Shown piece after piece: positions 1 to 12,324 of a DNA stretch of 64,000 nucleotides. The stretch comes from Sipunculus nudus (lineage: Eukaryota > Annelida > Sipuncula > Golfingiida > Sipunculidae). The stretch's first letter is position 1. Each line of letters opens with the position of its first letter. The stretch covers positions 10,261,676 to 10,325,675 of the forward strand of contig CM049311.1 in assembly GCA_026874595.1 (NCBI GenBank). The letters are read 5' to 3'. A program made the position numbers and the translations under genes. Below the pieces are notes generated by a model. It did no database searches, was not told the DNA's origin, and saw only the letters and a list, made by a program, of their open reading frames with translations.

Positions 1-489
1 AAACCTAATTATATATTTGGATATATTATGTATATATCATGAAAGATATAATGATTGATGTGATATTAATGCAACACATGACGGAAAAGATAAGACGAGA
101 AAGATAAGAAGAGGAGGGAAGGAGATAGCATGCATGAGAGAGAGAGAGAGAGAGGGGGGGGGGGCAGACGCCCAGAGACAGAGATAGACTCTTATGAAAG
201 ATTCTGAGTTAGACATATTTGGCAGGCGGCAGAGTTTATGAATTATTTGAGAATATACTCGTGGCAGATAAGCAGACGTTAAACGTGGAAAAAGTTTACG
301 TGTTACTCGATTGTAACAGGCGTATACTCATTGTTTTCGTGTGTTGATATTCGAATTGTTAACCGAAAAAAAAAACAACCAAATAACAAACCAACCAACA
401 TCTACAGAAACATAATTGCTCCCGGTAGAGTACTTTTTACTCTGTTTTATTAATGAAATGCATTTATTTAGTGTTTGGTCGTCGTCATC

Positions 490-1050
490 GTCCGGCGTCG
501 TCTGTGTCATTTCTTGTGAACGCACTATCTTTTGAACGATTCAACATTTTAAATTATTTCTACCAAAATCTCAGAAGAGTTCGAAAACCGGTGACCTTGA
601 CCTTCAACATCAAGGTCAAATAGGCCGATATAACGATTTCTTGTGAACCCAATAACTTTTGAAGTATCACTTATTTTTTCCTCAAATTTGAAACATTTAT
701 TATTTCAATCAAGTGCAATGAGAAGTTTGAAAACAGACCTGGATCTTCAAGGTCAAATCAACCTAAATAAAAATTATTTTGGAACGCTATAACCTTTGCA
801 CCATTCTACTCGGTATATTTTCATGAAATGACTCGTGAAATGGTCCTACCGAAATCTCGCATGTGTTTTAAAACCGGTAATCTTGACCTTGATCTTTAAG
901 GTCATATCAGCAGAAATAGGAATATTTTGTTTACACTATTACTGTTGAACCATTTTCATAAAATTCGATATTTGGAATGTTTCTGAAAAAAACTCGGAAG
1001 TGTTTAAAAACCGAGGGCTTTTCATCTCAGATTTGGTCATGGAAGGCCCA
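490..1050. repeat. Degenerate ~141-bp tandem repeat with AAGGTCA words
   Basis: Four diverged units start near 584, 728, 869 and 1007, each opening with AAAACCGG-like sequence and carrying TTGACCTT or AAGGTCA words. There is no open frame across it. Confidence 0.5.
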
Positions 1051-4000
1051 GAGGAGGGGAGACATATATCTGTTTTTGCATTGCAAAAAAAACCTTATTC
1101 TAGTAACTTGATCAAATGCTTGTAAAAAATTTGCATCAGATTTGATCTATTATAGATCACGAACTAATTGTTGTGATTCTGACTTTTTTCTTATTCTTTT
1201 CGAAATGCACTAATTTTATTTATGCCATTACCCCTTTTGCCTCACAACGCCATCTAGTGTTCAAACTTTGAACGATTGAGTAGTTTTAAATATTCCGTTT
1301 AAATTTGAAGAGTAATTTTACTCATATATTTCAATTGGTCCAATAATAACCTTTGTATTATCCATCCCACTGAATTAGAATACACAAAGTAATTATCCAG
1401 TATTATTATAAACGTGTCCACAATATTATATGTTCGAACTAAATTAACAAATGGTGAGATAGAATGCTATACTGTAGTTTAAATTGAAGACATTTCTCTC
1501 GTGAGAGTTTTCTATCATACTAATATATAAGCACACGAGCTTTTGTCTGAGTGTGTGGCAAAATAGTGAAAATATTATTATTTTGACGGCGGGATTTCGT
1601 CGGTATACCACTTGACCAGTGACTCACTGTTATCATATACAAACTTAAAAAAGTGTGTCCATGATTTGTTCGCTACACCACTGATAGCATAAGGAAGAAA
1701 AATACGATATGTTACAAGTGTTAAATGCACCGACCTGAGGCTGTTTGAGGAAGGGCCTTGTTCCGGGGGGGGGGGGGGGGGGCAGGATGAGGGGGATAAC
1801 TATTCGGGGAATAACACGTGCAAGTTTTAAAATAACGAATCGGGGACAACTCCGTCATCCACTCAGTAGTTTCTTCATCTTGACCTCATTAATACTACAG
1901 TGATGGGTGTATCTTATACTGAGAAAACAGATGATACCACGTGTCCATTGTCTCATCGAATTGTCATAAATGTTTGCCTTTATAGGATGTTGTTGAACAT
2001 TGGTAAATGGAGATGTATTAAATGGAATGGTTTCTTTTATTGGGGGGGGGGGTTCCTACAAAGGATTATTCCTTCGAACATTTTCTCAGCAAGCAAGGTC
2101 CATGTGTATGAGTAATATGCGCAAGTCATCACACTTAATTTGAAACAATTGTATGAATCTTTTACGAACTGTTGAGATGGATATAATATATGTAGCCCAT
2201 GGGTTCAAACGGTGACTTTTAGATCCTGAGGCCTATCAAAGGCGCTTGAATTCCTTTTTGAATAGATATTGTTTATAAAGACTTTTTAACCTCATTTAAG
2301 CCAATATCTTTACAAATAGGAATTCAAGCGCCTTTGGTCCGACACTCTGTTTAAGCACCATAATACATTTTAGGGACAAGTATATATTTTCTTGTATATA
2401 AATTCATGAGGATTCCAAATTATTACTATTCACGAACGAAACATGTTAGTCGGAACACTATATTCATACAACATTAAAAAAATAGTAAGCAAATGGGTTC
2501 CCACAATTGTTCGATGCGAGGATGCACGCACGTGAGATTCACCATTTGTACACTCGTCCTGTATTTCTCTCCTCTCTAAGAGAGACCGGACACATCCATT
2601 CATCAATATCCTCTGCCGACCCGCCTGGCAAACACTTGTGATTGGGCCGGGCGTTAGGAGAGATGTGGCCTCGTAGCAAGATGAGAGATTATTTGTGTTA
2701 GTAATCGAAATTAATTGAGCGTTCCTTAAAAAAGAATCTCCGTAGTCGTGGGATTACATTTCATTCATTACATTCAAAGAAGGGGCGTCTGCGTTTGTTT
2801 GAATGGGTCCATTTCGTGAGAATGATCGATCTGGAGGAAGCGAACATGAGTGAAACATTTTTAACCCAAGCTGCGGCAGCTGGCGTTTGAACCACGACAG
2901 TGTTGTCATCTGTCTGGTGACTTGTAAACTAAAATCACAAAACGAGTGATCGGTCAGAATTTTCTGAGTATTTCGGAATTAATAATCCATCTAGCAAACA
3001 TACACATTTACTTATTTAAAAGATGTGATCCGGTGAAACATAAACCCTACAAGTTTCACATACTTGTAGTTTACAGGTACAGAAACGGGGGGGGGGGGGA
3101 ATTAAGACTTACACAAATGAACCTTATAATTTGTGTATGTTGACGGGAAAGGAGACCATACACTTATCAATATGACGACTAACTGTAGCAGGGGTTAGCT
3201 GTTATTCTGTAGGTCTTGCACTAAGCAAATTATTTTAGATATGTAATTAAAGTTAATTGGAAATATCATTTAAAAAATATTGCCACTTTTCATATGTTTA
3301 CAAATTATCTGCCCAAACGAGTCCGAATTCTGTAAGCTTATTAAGGTGAGTATGAAGCTGAAATAACATAAATATGGTTTTACATTTTTCGTATCAAATT
3401 ACAGATAGAAAATTTAATTTAAGAGAAAATCCTATTTAAATATGTATTCAATCACAACACCGACAATAAATCTTAAATAAAAGTACTAGTGTATAATGCA
3501 AATAAATAAAATTGAATAATTTATAATGTGATCAGTGCTATGTATCAAATATTTTACCCTTACACACGGATTATACTGGAATTGATTAACCAAACGAACA
3601 CGATTTTTCAGTTTTATTTTGGTTATAGCAGGAGAATTTTAACTGTCAAATTGTCAGATAGCACAAATAAATTCTATTTTTTTTTGGGTCTATTTTGGAA
3701 TGCTCATCCTTCAATAAAATCGATGGAACCTTCTAAATTATCACAATAATCATTAATTCGAGTTAGTTTTAACAATGTGACATCAAATATAGGTTATATA
3801 TACTTATAGCTGAATATTTTTAACTTAGTTGGCTTTCGAAATAAATTCGGACACACATACTAATATATATCAAAACCAGGGGGTCCTGGACATATATTTG
3901 ACACTGGATCATAAAAATGACGTATGCTTTATTTCATTACAGGTACATAGGGAGGGTAGTGGAAACATGGGGTGTCCCCCTCCTATACTGGAAAAAAATT

Positions 4001-5819
4001 AAATATGCAATGTAAAGAGAACGTTTTGAGGCACCTTCCACAAAGATTTTGAAGATTTTCTGTTCCTTAACTAATAATCTCTAAAATGTCTTTATGGGGT
4101 AGGTGTTAACGCTCTAGTATTTATATTTCTTTAAATATAGGATATAATCTGGAATTTGTACACAACTTATAACATTTTGATGTCAATGGTGATTATACGC
4201 ATCTACATTTATAATTTGCAAAATATCATCTTTTAAATGTGTCCTCGTGTTAAAATAATTGATATGTTCAAGTCTTGTGTTAAACTTTGCGTCTCACTGC
4301 CCTCGGCTCTTATATATAGGCAGTACACAGGCCACAGCAGAGCACAGATCATGAGTTCGAATATCAGCCGAAGAGCCGTGAGATTTTGCACGGTCGACAC
4401 CAACCCCGGCCATGAAAACATGACTCTCTGGCCCTTTTTGAATAAATTTACTGAGCCTAGAATGTAATGTTATCTTAACGGAGCAGTTCAGACAGCTGTT
4501 CATTAATATTCACAATTTATGAATTAAAAGCAATAAACTGTGTATAACCAAATAATCTAATTCATAGAGAATAAAACAGAAATAAGAAAAATGAAAATTA
4601 ATCAGGAATAAATGAGAAAAGAAGTAGATAAAATGAGAAATGTTACAGCTCAAGGGGGTGGGCGGGGGGGGGGGGGGTTGGGCGGATTCAGGATCCGCCC
4701 CTGAATACGGGCTGAAAATTACAGTCCAGACAAATTTAAAATCTGTCAACTTCCTCGACGTCAATCTAGACTTAAACACCGGACTATACAAACCATGCAG
4801 GAAACCCATGCAATGACCAACCAACTTATATAAACTACCAATCAAACCATCCCCCAGCTATCATTAAAAACCTACCACACGCAATAGCAAAAAGACTATA
4901 ATCATTATCATCAAACCAGACAATCTTACAAAACGCAGTGCCAATCTACAACTCTGCAATAAAGAAAGCGGGATACAAAGAAAGCGCCAATTACATCCCT
5001 AAAAAAATGGCAAGGAGAGGCCAGAAAAGAAAAGAACCAGAACAAGGAAAATAATATGGTACAACCCTCCGTGCAGCGAAAATATCATGCAGAAAACGGT
5101 AAAAAATTCTTAAAACTCATCAACAAACATTTTCCGAGAACCCACTAATTGCATAAAATATTCTACAAAAACTCCATTAAAATAAGCTACAGTTGCATAA
5201 GGAACATGATACAGATAATAATACGATCGAATGCTTCCCCCCCCCCCCGTAAAAAAAACTAATTGCAGGGGAAAAAACAGTTGTTCCCATAGACAGAAAC
5301 TGCATCGCTGTAAATAAATAAGACATGCCTAGGGTATTCACATAAAACATGTGGGTATTTAAATAAGAAGACATGGGTGTATATGGATGATGCAAGTAAA
5401 CACGCGTCTTTTAAGTATTACAGAGACACGGGTGTCCATCAGTATAGACACCAGACGCGTCTTTAATTGACTTGTCTTAAATAAGTTTATAATAATGGTC
5501 TCCCAAGTCAAGTACACGTCTATAACGGTTTCTTGTGGAATGGGCCATTTTATAAGAAGTTTTGTTGGTAGAAAAAGTTACATACTAAGATAAACCCAAC
5601 CTTACAAGCTACCTCTACGGGTCTACTGAAAAGAATTATTTCCTTTTAAAATACCCCGAGCATTTTATTTGCTTGCATCATTTGTTTAGTTACCCATGCA
5701 TTTTGATTCGTTTTACATCACCATCCGACAGTGATCACTTACTAAATAAAACTCAGGCAGCAAATATAAAACTGAATTCAATACACCGGCGGCTATTTAT
5801 CCGTGATGAGAAGATAGCT
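1051..5819. other. Intergenic, no gene seen
   Basis: This stretch is AT-rich with only short chance open frames. It holds G or C runs at 1765-1782, 2042-2052, 3087-3099, 4664-4677 and 5237-5248, a fold-back element at 2237-2336, and a GGATCCGCCCCTG repeat end near 4690. Confidence 0.6.
2237..2336. repeat. Fold-back (MITE-like) inverted repeat
   Basis: The 18-base arms CAAAGGCGCTTGAATTCC (2237-2254) and its exact complement (2319-2336) are separated by 64 bp. Complementarity continues imperfectly inwards (GATATTG against CAATATC). Confidence 0.7.
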
Positions 5820-6395
5820 GGATAAAGACTTGAGTATTAACCACTGCGCGCGGGTCAGCTAAGGTCATACCAGCCAATACTGTCAAGCCAGTCACAGGGT
5901 GATTTAGGTTGATTTTCGCTTGTCGAGCAGCTACAGGTTGCTGTGGTCAAGACCCCAGCCCTGTGCGCTCCTTAAGCATAGTTCGCAGAGCCAACAGACG
6001 CGATGCCACCAAGCCAAGGAGAAAGCCGCAAGAGACCGCCACCGTTTTAACCCGCACCGGCGACTTTACAGGAAAGTCACAGCACCCACAGCCACAATGG
6101 CAGAAGCAACCTACATTCCCTTCACCGATCCCAGCAGCGAAGACCCAGCCGTGCCAATCGAGAGCCGAACCCAATCTATGGAACGACAGAGCTTTGAGAC
6201 GGATAGCCATTTTATACTTGCAGTTTCGGCCATTTAGACCGTATTGGCAAGTTTTTTCGTCATAAGCGAGTCACAGGGCTGCCTTGACATTTTGAACTGC
6301 ATCCCTCAGCCGACAGAAGCTACTGGACACATAGTCACTGCTGTTGCTTATTCTGAATACATTTTTCTCCTACTGATAAGATCGACGCCAAAATG
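5820..6395 (+). promoter_or_regulatory. CpG-rich block; possible promoter and first exon ending in ATG
   Basis: This block is much richer in CG dinucleotides than its surroundings. Near its end an ATG (6393-6395, context CCAAAATGG) is followed directly by a donor GTAAGC, so a first exon could carry only the start codon. Two overlapping open frames inside the block (5909-6265, 5920-6237) do not resemble any family I know. Only the composition and splice signal are seen; the promoter role is inferred. Confidence 0.3.
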
Positions 6396-6744
6396 GTAAG
6401 CACCATTGGTTTACTGAATTTTAGTGTACAGAGAGAGTATCATCTTGTTTATAAATAATCAGCCTTGTTTATAAACATTTAGCCACTGCATGGTGCTGAT
6501 CTGTGATCGATCTGTCCACGATACAAAGGTCAGCCATGACTGATGGCCTGCCCAGTGTTGTTTCATATTTAGGTTATCAAGGTATCAAGGTTATAAGGCC
6601 GACGTTTTGGGCTCTTGTACTCCTTGACTTAGCCTAACAATGAAGTACAAAAGCGATGTTAGGTAAACTTATTGATATTGAGAGACTGTGTGTTTTTAAT
6701 TTTCACAAATTTCATCAACTTTTCAACTTAAGTAAGGGCTGAAG

Positions 6745-6797
<53 letters not shown>
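6745..6797. repeat. (AT)n microsatellite
   Basis: An uninterrupted AT dinucleotide tract of about 50 bp. Confidence 0.95.
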
Positions 6798-6800
<3 letters not shown>

Positions 6801-7655
6801 GTTTAAGCTCGCTCCTAGATGTGGGCACAAAATACAGAGTACTAAACATGATTTATGGCAGATTAACTATGTTATTAATTCATATAATATATATTTTTAA
6901 TTAATCCTTTTTTTCTTTTTAAATATTGAACCCCAGGCAATGCCCAGGCATTCTTTTTTTTATTTCCACACTGAGAAGCTATAAAATGATAAAAAAACTG
7001 TAATTTTTAGTAATTTAGTGTAAAGATCTGGTACTTTTTGATAATGATACTACTAATCATATAATTTTAAGAAAGTCGGTGATAATAAAAATGTCAATAT
7101 TTCAGAATTATTAACACAAAAAATAACACTCATTCATCCTCAGAAGGTTTTAAAAGACTCTTAATAAAAGTGTTACAATAATACTCATATTTTATTTCAT
7201 CAGTTTGTGGATCTTGATAGATATATTTTGTTTTCCTTTTTATAGTATACGTATGTGGGGCTGACTACACAATTCAAGGACTTTTATTATTTATCCTCCA
7301 CCACAAACAAATGGTCAATGAGGGTCAGAGCTGACAGTCATGTGAATCTGAAATTTTACCAGATTTTTTTTTCTTAATTTTATGTGCCCTTCATCCTGTT
7401 TTATGTGAAAAAGAATGGGGATGTTCTCATTTCAAAAGATTTCCGGCAGAATTCGGACTTTCAGAATTTCTTCTGCCCTCATGTGGATCCCTCAAAGGGA
7501 TTCAATCTCTACATACACTATATTTATAGATTTGTCTCTTGGTGTCACACATGTCCCAGTACACCCTGTTAAAGTACACATGACGACAGTGCTAAAATCT
7601 ATTGATACTTTAAATACTGGTCAATTGGAAATAATTAATTTTATTTTTTTCCAAG

Positions 7656-7723
7656 GTTCACAGAGCTTTCAAGTTTGACCATCCTTTTCAGCCAATTGCA
7701 AGCTTACAGACATCACTAAAAAA
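7656..7723 (+). CDS. Possible second coding exon of an unrecognised gene
   Basis: Bounded by the acceptor TTTTTTTCCAAG and the donor AA|GTAAAT. Joined in phase to the ATG at 6393 it reads MVHRAFKFDHPFQP then IASLQTSLKK, open throughout. I do not recognise the protein. The next in-phase exon could be 10606-10862. The evidence is splice signals, an open frame and plausible composition only. Confidence 0.3.
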
Positions 7724-7789
7724 GTAAATATTCATCATAATCATACGCTAACATTTCCGATTTAACTGCTTGCATTACCGGAGTATTAG

Positions 7790-9165
7790 ATCTTGGCCCT
7801 AGTGGAAGTGAGGTGCCACCACTACTATCATTGCCCTGAAATGCGGCCTTGGCTTTGTTCTATGTGCTACTATAGTTATAAAAAAATCATAAAAAAATAT
7901 GATGATTTTGCAGTTCATATGGTAAGATATCATAAAAATGATCCCAAATTTGTTGTCCATTGTCCCTATAAAGGCTGTGAGTACAGCAGGAAAGGACCTA
8001 AAGCATGGGCTGCTTTCAAAACACATAGAACAAAGTCATGAAAAGAAGTCGAGGGAGAAAGCTGCATCTTCAGAACTTGAAGCTCATGACGAACACCCCT
8101 CTCCTTATAATCATGGTCAAGGTTAAGATTCTGACTCTGATCATGCAACATCAGGAAGTCTAAATCCCGCTCAACAGCGGATATTTTTCAATGCAGGTTT
8201 ATTTCTCAACTTAGAAGCTTGCCGTGGGGTTTCAAAATCTGCTGTGGACTCTCTGGTTACTTCTTTTGAGGAGAATATAATTCAAGGTAAGGGAAAAACT
8301 TTAAGAGAAAGTTGGTTTAAGTTGTTCCAGAGATATCTTTATTCCCAAGGTGCACTGTATGGTCCATCTTCCACCACAGCTTCAACTCTTTGGTCCATTA
8401 AGACACCATTGATGCCTTAGATGTGAAGCTAACCACGGTTTTTAAAAAGGCCATAAATGGAAAAATTTCAAAAACCTTACCCTTCGCCTGGCCAATAAAC
8501 GTCAAATGTGGATGGAGTTTCCAGATTTTGTATGAGAAATTGATGAAATACAAGAACAAAAATAACATTTAAGATTACCAGGTGGAACATTTAAAAATAC
8601 ATGGCAATTTATATCGGCTTAATAGAGTCATTGGTCTATGGTTTGAAGGAACCTCTGGTGAATATGCTGGAAACTCTGTCTTTCAATAAACATGTGAATT
8701 CTTATGTTGTTAAGCTTACAAATGTGTTCCGTTTAGTAAACCACACAGCTTTAAAATTCTCAAGACCCTATGACATGTATTCTTTCAAGGGACAAGACCG
8801 TCTTATGCTAAGGTCTTGTCACTTGCAGAATCTCTATATAGTACAACTGATCCTCTATTGCAGATTATTTCTTTATTTTATTGACTGTAGTTTGCATAGA
8901 TCTTAGTTCAGCTGATTATAAGTATTCTAGACAGAACACATGTTGGCTATAAATAATGATTCTGAATTACCAAGCTTAAAGACTAATAATGTATTAAATG
9001 TTGAAAAAGGAATATTTTTTTAACATGCCATTTGGTGAAAAAAAACCAATTTCTATTTTAAATGCTCTTAAATATGAATTTAGATATCTGCAGCATTCAG
9101 TTTTTGGATTATATGACATGATGGTACCATATGCCTCCTGTGATTTATATCCTAGTGTTAATTAG
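7790..9165 (+). pseudogene. Decayed C2H2-type zinc-finger gene, probably mobile-element derived
   Basis: From 7790 the frame reads LVEVRCHHYYHCPEMRPW, then CSMC...H...H and a second finger CPYKGCEYSRKGPKAWAAF. Near 8020 the reading must shift by one base to continue (HIEQSHEKKSREKAA), and a stop interrupts it at 8124-8126. The same frame then reads NPAQQRIFFNAGLFLNLEAC and SKSAVDSLVTSFEENI. More coding-like pieces in changing frames follow: FDTIDALDVKLTTVFKKA (about 8399), EPLVNMLETLSFNKHVNSY (8650) and MPFGEKKPISILNALKYEF (9024). This layout recalls multi-copy zinc-finger proteins seen in cnidarian, mollusc and fish genomes. That comparison is from memory; the breaks are seen directly. Confidence 0.5.
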
Positions 9166-10605
9166 GGGTTGTTTAATAGGTGTGTTACCATCCCCATTGT
9201 CGGGTCTTATAAGGGTGCCCTTGCTTGTGAGTGAAATACGGCCCGTGAATCATTGCCTTCCGTAAAGAGTGCTTATTCTCAGTAGGGGAGGTTTCCGCTC
9301 TTTGGTTGAGGTACAAAATCAAGACCTCCCGGATTTAAGTTCTGTGCTCTGTCCCTTGACCATATAGCAGCAAGTTTTCAAGGCATGACCTGTTCAGTTT
9401 TGTCGGTATATCAATGAAAAATAGTTCCCTAGCAAATACCTGTTAAACTACCTGTTAAACTAGTAAATGACACTCTCTCTGCTATAAATAATCAGTATTA
9501 TATTTTGGTTTTACCGCAAAAATGTACAATAATTACTACCATACATCATATGTCTAATATTTCATTTTTTCCAATTGGCAAAGCACACCTGTTAGGTATG
9601 GAATGCTTCGAGGCAGAAACGTAAACGTTGTGTGGTCTAAACTGTTCAGCAGTTGCTCGAGTATACGCCTTTGGTCCTGTTGGCCTGCAAGATAAAAATG
9701 TGATTTTTGGAGGCAATATATGCATGGTTTCTGCCCTATATTTTTATGTATTTAAAACTTAATTTAAAAATATACCTTTAACAATGGAATATTATAAATA
9801 GCATATAACAAATGTAAATAATCTTCAGATTTCAAACACATTGAGTTACAAGTAGTTAAGAAGAACCGAGACTGTATATGAAACTCTGTCAGTAATTAAA
9901 AGATCAAGGAATCTGTGGTATCCTGCACTGTTTATTGTTTGGAGTTTTTTAAAGATTTTATGACAGTTTAATCCATATTTATTATTATGATTATTTCACT
10001 ATACTGAATTAGAGCAGCAACAAATTTGGCTATGAGGTGGCATCAATAGTGACGGAAGATGGAGGGTGGGAGGTGAAGGTTGATCCTACTCTTGCTGCCT
10101 TTGCAGGAAATCTCTTAAAGTGCCTTAATGGCACCTGGTGAGCAGTGGAGGGAGTGGAGTAACACTGATGGCTCTGAAAACGTGCAAGGGACTCCTAGAT
10201 CAGGAAATTTAACAAAACTTTTGATGTTGGTTTGTAATGGCAGTATGTAACATTCTTTTTATACAGAGAACATACAACACAAAATTCATCAGATTCCGAT
10301 ATTCTCAAATGTTTAAAGGTCAAAATACATGTATTATTCTTTCATTGTGTAATTTTATTCTTTTTAATGGGTTAAGGGAGACTTTAATGATGAAGGGGAA
10401 TTTCGCACAAACCTTCCATAGGGAATGGCATGAAATATAGAACATGCCCTTTGAAATAATATTTTTCCATCGAAGAATGCTTGAAGTTATAACACAGACT
10501 CTGATAATCTTTAAAAATATACCAGAAAGGCATTGCTTGTGTACACAAGTCTTAACTTTAGAGGAATAGTGCTCTGTTAAGATTGTTTTTTAGTTTTATT
10601 TTCAG

Positions 10606-10862
10606 GTCAGTTGAAAAATCCTGTCCTCAATCAGTGTCCTCAATCCTATCAACTCAACTTGTACAGATACCACCATCTGATCCGCCAGCGTGCGGGATGC
10701 GGACACCTACCTGTTACAACCAGACTCTATCCAGCGAGTCCTCAGTGACACCAGTGGAAGTAGGGAAGCATTTTGTGCCACCTTCAACAGTTCCTGGTAT
10801 TTTAAGATCATCAGCTTCATCTGGACCAGATCCTGGTACCTCCAATTCTCTACCAGCCAAGA
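10606..10862 (+). CDS. Exon-like open segment, Ser/Pro-rich, unrecognised
   Basis: Bounded by a strong acceptor (TTTTATTTTCAG) and the donor A|GTATGT, open for 85 codons in the frame that continues 7656-7723 in phase. It encodes a Ser/Pro-rich stretch (QIPPSDPPACGMRTPTCYNQ). A second frame (from 10690) also looks coding (RDADTYLLQPDSIQRVLSDT, FCATFNSSWYFK), so this may instead be a frameshifted fragment of another gene. I cannot decide which. Confidence 0.3.
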
Positions 10863-11369
10863 GTATGTAAACCTTTTGTCCCAGATTACTTTAAGTCAAT
10901 TAAGTTTGGAAATCTTTGAACTTATGGATTTAAAATTTGACATGCCTTTTTGATTATTTATGTTCTCCCAACTTGAAAATAGTTAACATTGATCTTGTCC
11001 TTTGAAGAATTTGCTTTATTTAGTATTGAATACATGAGGACCCCCTTGTTGTTAGTGAAATGTTTTGTTCTATGCTAGTCGAGTATATTTAAGTTAAACG
11101 TTCTCATTTTCTTTGGCAAAATTAACTTTTTGTAAAACACATCTATGTTGATGTGTCCAACAAATCGTTTGTCATTTATTTGCTTATAGGGTAATGTGCT
11201 TTTATACATAACATAAGGTACATATTTGACCGTGATATAATTATTCTGGAAAAGAGCATCTCAGTTAATATGTTGTTAGCCCAACTGGAAGAAGTCAAGC
11301 CCAATATTAAATCAGTGTTCAGTGGTGTTTTGCTTTAAATTTAATACTTTTTTAATTCTTATTTTCACA

Positions 11370-11632
11370 GAGGTTAGTGACTAAAAAAACTGAGCAGAAC
11401 GGCCCGCAATATCCGCTATTCAAGAAAGACGAAGAGTATGGAGCGTGTTTGCAGCGGTGATGGCCAAAAGAGGCGCTGCCTGTTTGGTTGTCTCGCACCA
11501 TCCTCCAAAGAGACTGGAAGATAGACCACCCAGGAGGAGTATGAGATGGCAGTAGAGCGCCTAGACAGGGAGTAGGCATAGCTGTCCACGGACAGAATTC
11601 CAGAGGAGATGCGTGTCCTGTTAAGGTTGTGT
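11370..11632 (+). pseudogene. Broken coding fragment with two stops and a homopolymer frameshift
   Basis: After the acceptor TTTTCACAG the frame reads RLVTKK. It must shift at the A7 run near 11382 to continue as RTARNIRYSRKTKSMERVCS, then RPTTQEEYEMAVERLDRE. Two TAG codons interrupt (11571-11579), then LSTDRIPEEMRVLLR follows up to a GT. The amino-acid texture is clearly protein-like but I do not recognise the family. Confidence 0.4.
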
Positions 11633-12063
11633 TTTTGGAAATACATTTTACCAGGTCAAGAAATACAGGTTTTAAATAAACATTAAAGCATATTAACGTA
11701 AGTTAATACATATGTCCACATTTGAACAAGTGTTTAATCCAAATATATCTTTCAGTTGAAAAAATATTTTCCCCTGACCCGCCTACCCTGTTTTGAATGG
11801 AAAGTTAACAGAAAATAGTGGCAGTATAATTTTCTGCTGAAACTGGTTGGTACTATAGCCTTTCGAACATTATCAGTGTCATATAAATGCATAGCTCTAC
11901 TTTATGGTTTCAGTCGAAGATTAAAGATCTAATCGAAGTGCTAACATGTTGACTAAGATATCAATTTTGTATCTGTGTGAGGCCATAAACTGGATTTTAC
12001 GTGTGATAATATTATAATATGGGACTGCAGGTAATGTATTTGAAAATGTTTCTTTCAATCAGG

Positions 12064-12324
12064 GAGTGACTGAGATTGACCTGGAGCGACACCTATACGC
12101 AGCAAGTCTGGGCGGCTGACGGCCAGCTCCACGACTGACGGTCTTCACGATGACCAAGGCGACATGTTGGAGTGGGCCCATTACATCCGACGGGACACAA
12201 ATATTCACCATGTGTAACACGGTAGCACAGGCTCTGCCCCCTCTGGTCATGCTCCACTATGTCTGTGATCTAGATTATCCCAAGATCTACTCTCAGGTCT
12301 TTGGGCTAATCCAGGATTTTTTTT
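12064..12324 (+). pseudogene. Broken coding fragment of the same or another unrecognised gene
   Basis: The frame reads VTEIDLERHLYAASLGG, a stop, then TVFTMTKATCWSGPITSDG and TMCNTVAQALPPLVMLHYVC, DLDYPKIYSQVFGLIQD. One nonsense codon lies inside. It may continue the fragment at 11370-11632. No family is recognised. Confidence 0.35.

Noticed and set aside
4290-4460. tRNA or tRNA-derived SINE (GAGTTCGAAT near 4353, B-box like)
   Set aside because: I could not fold a cloverleaf or find an A box at the right distance. The single motif is too weak to call.
4510-4845. 111-codon open frame on the - strand
   Set aside because: Contains a Pro run from the G homopolymer at 4664-4677 and has no splice or family support.
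5909-6265. 118-codon open frame on the + strand
   Set aside because: Another frame (5920-6237) and the reverse strand are open over the same CpG-rich DNA, so the openness is compositional. No protein family is recognised.
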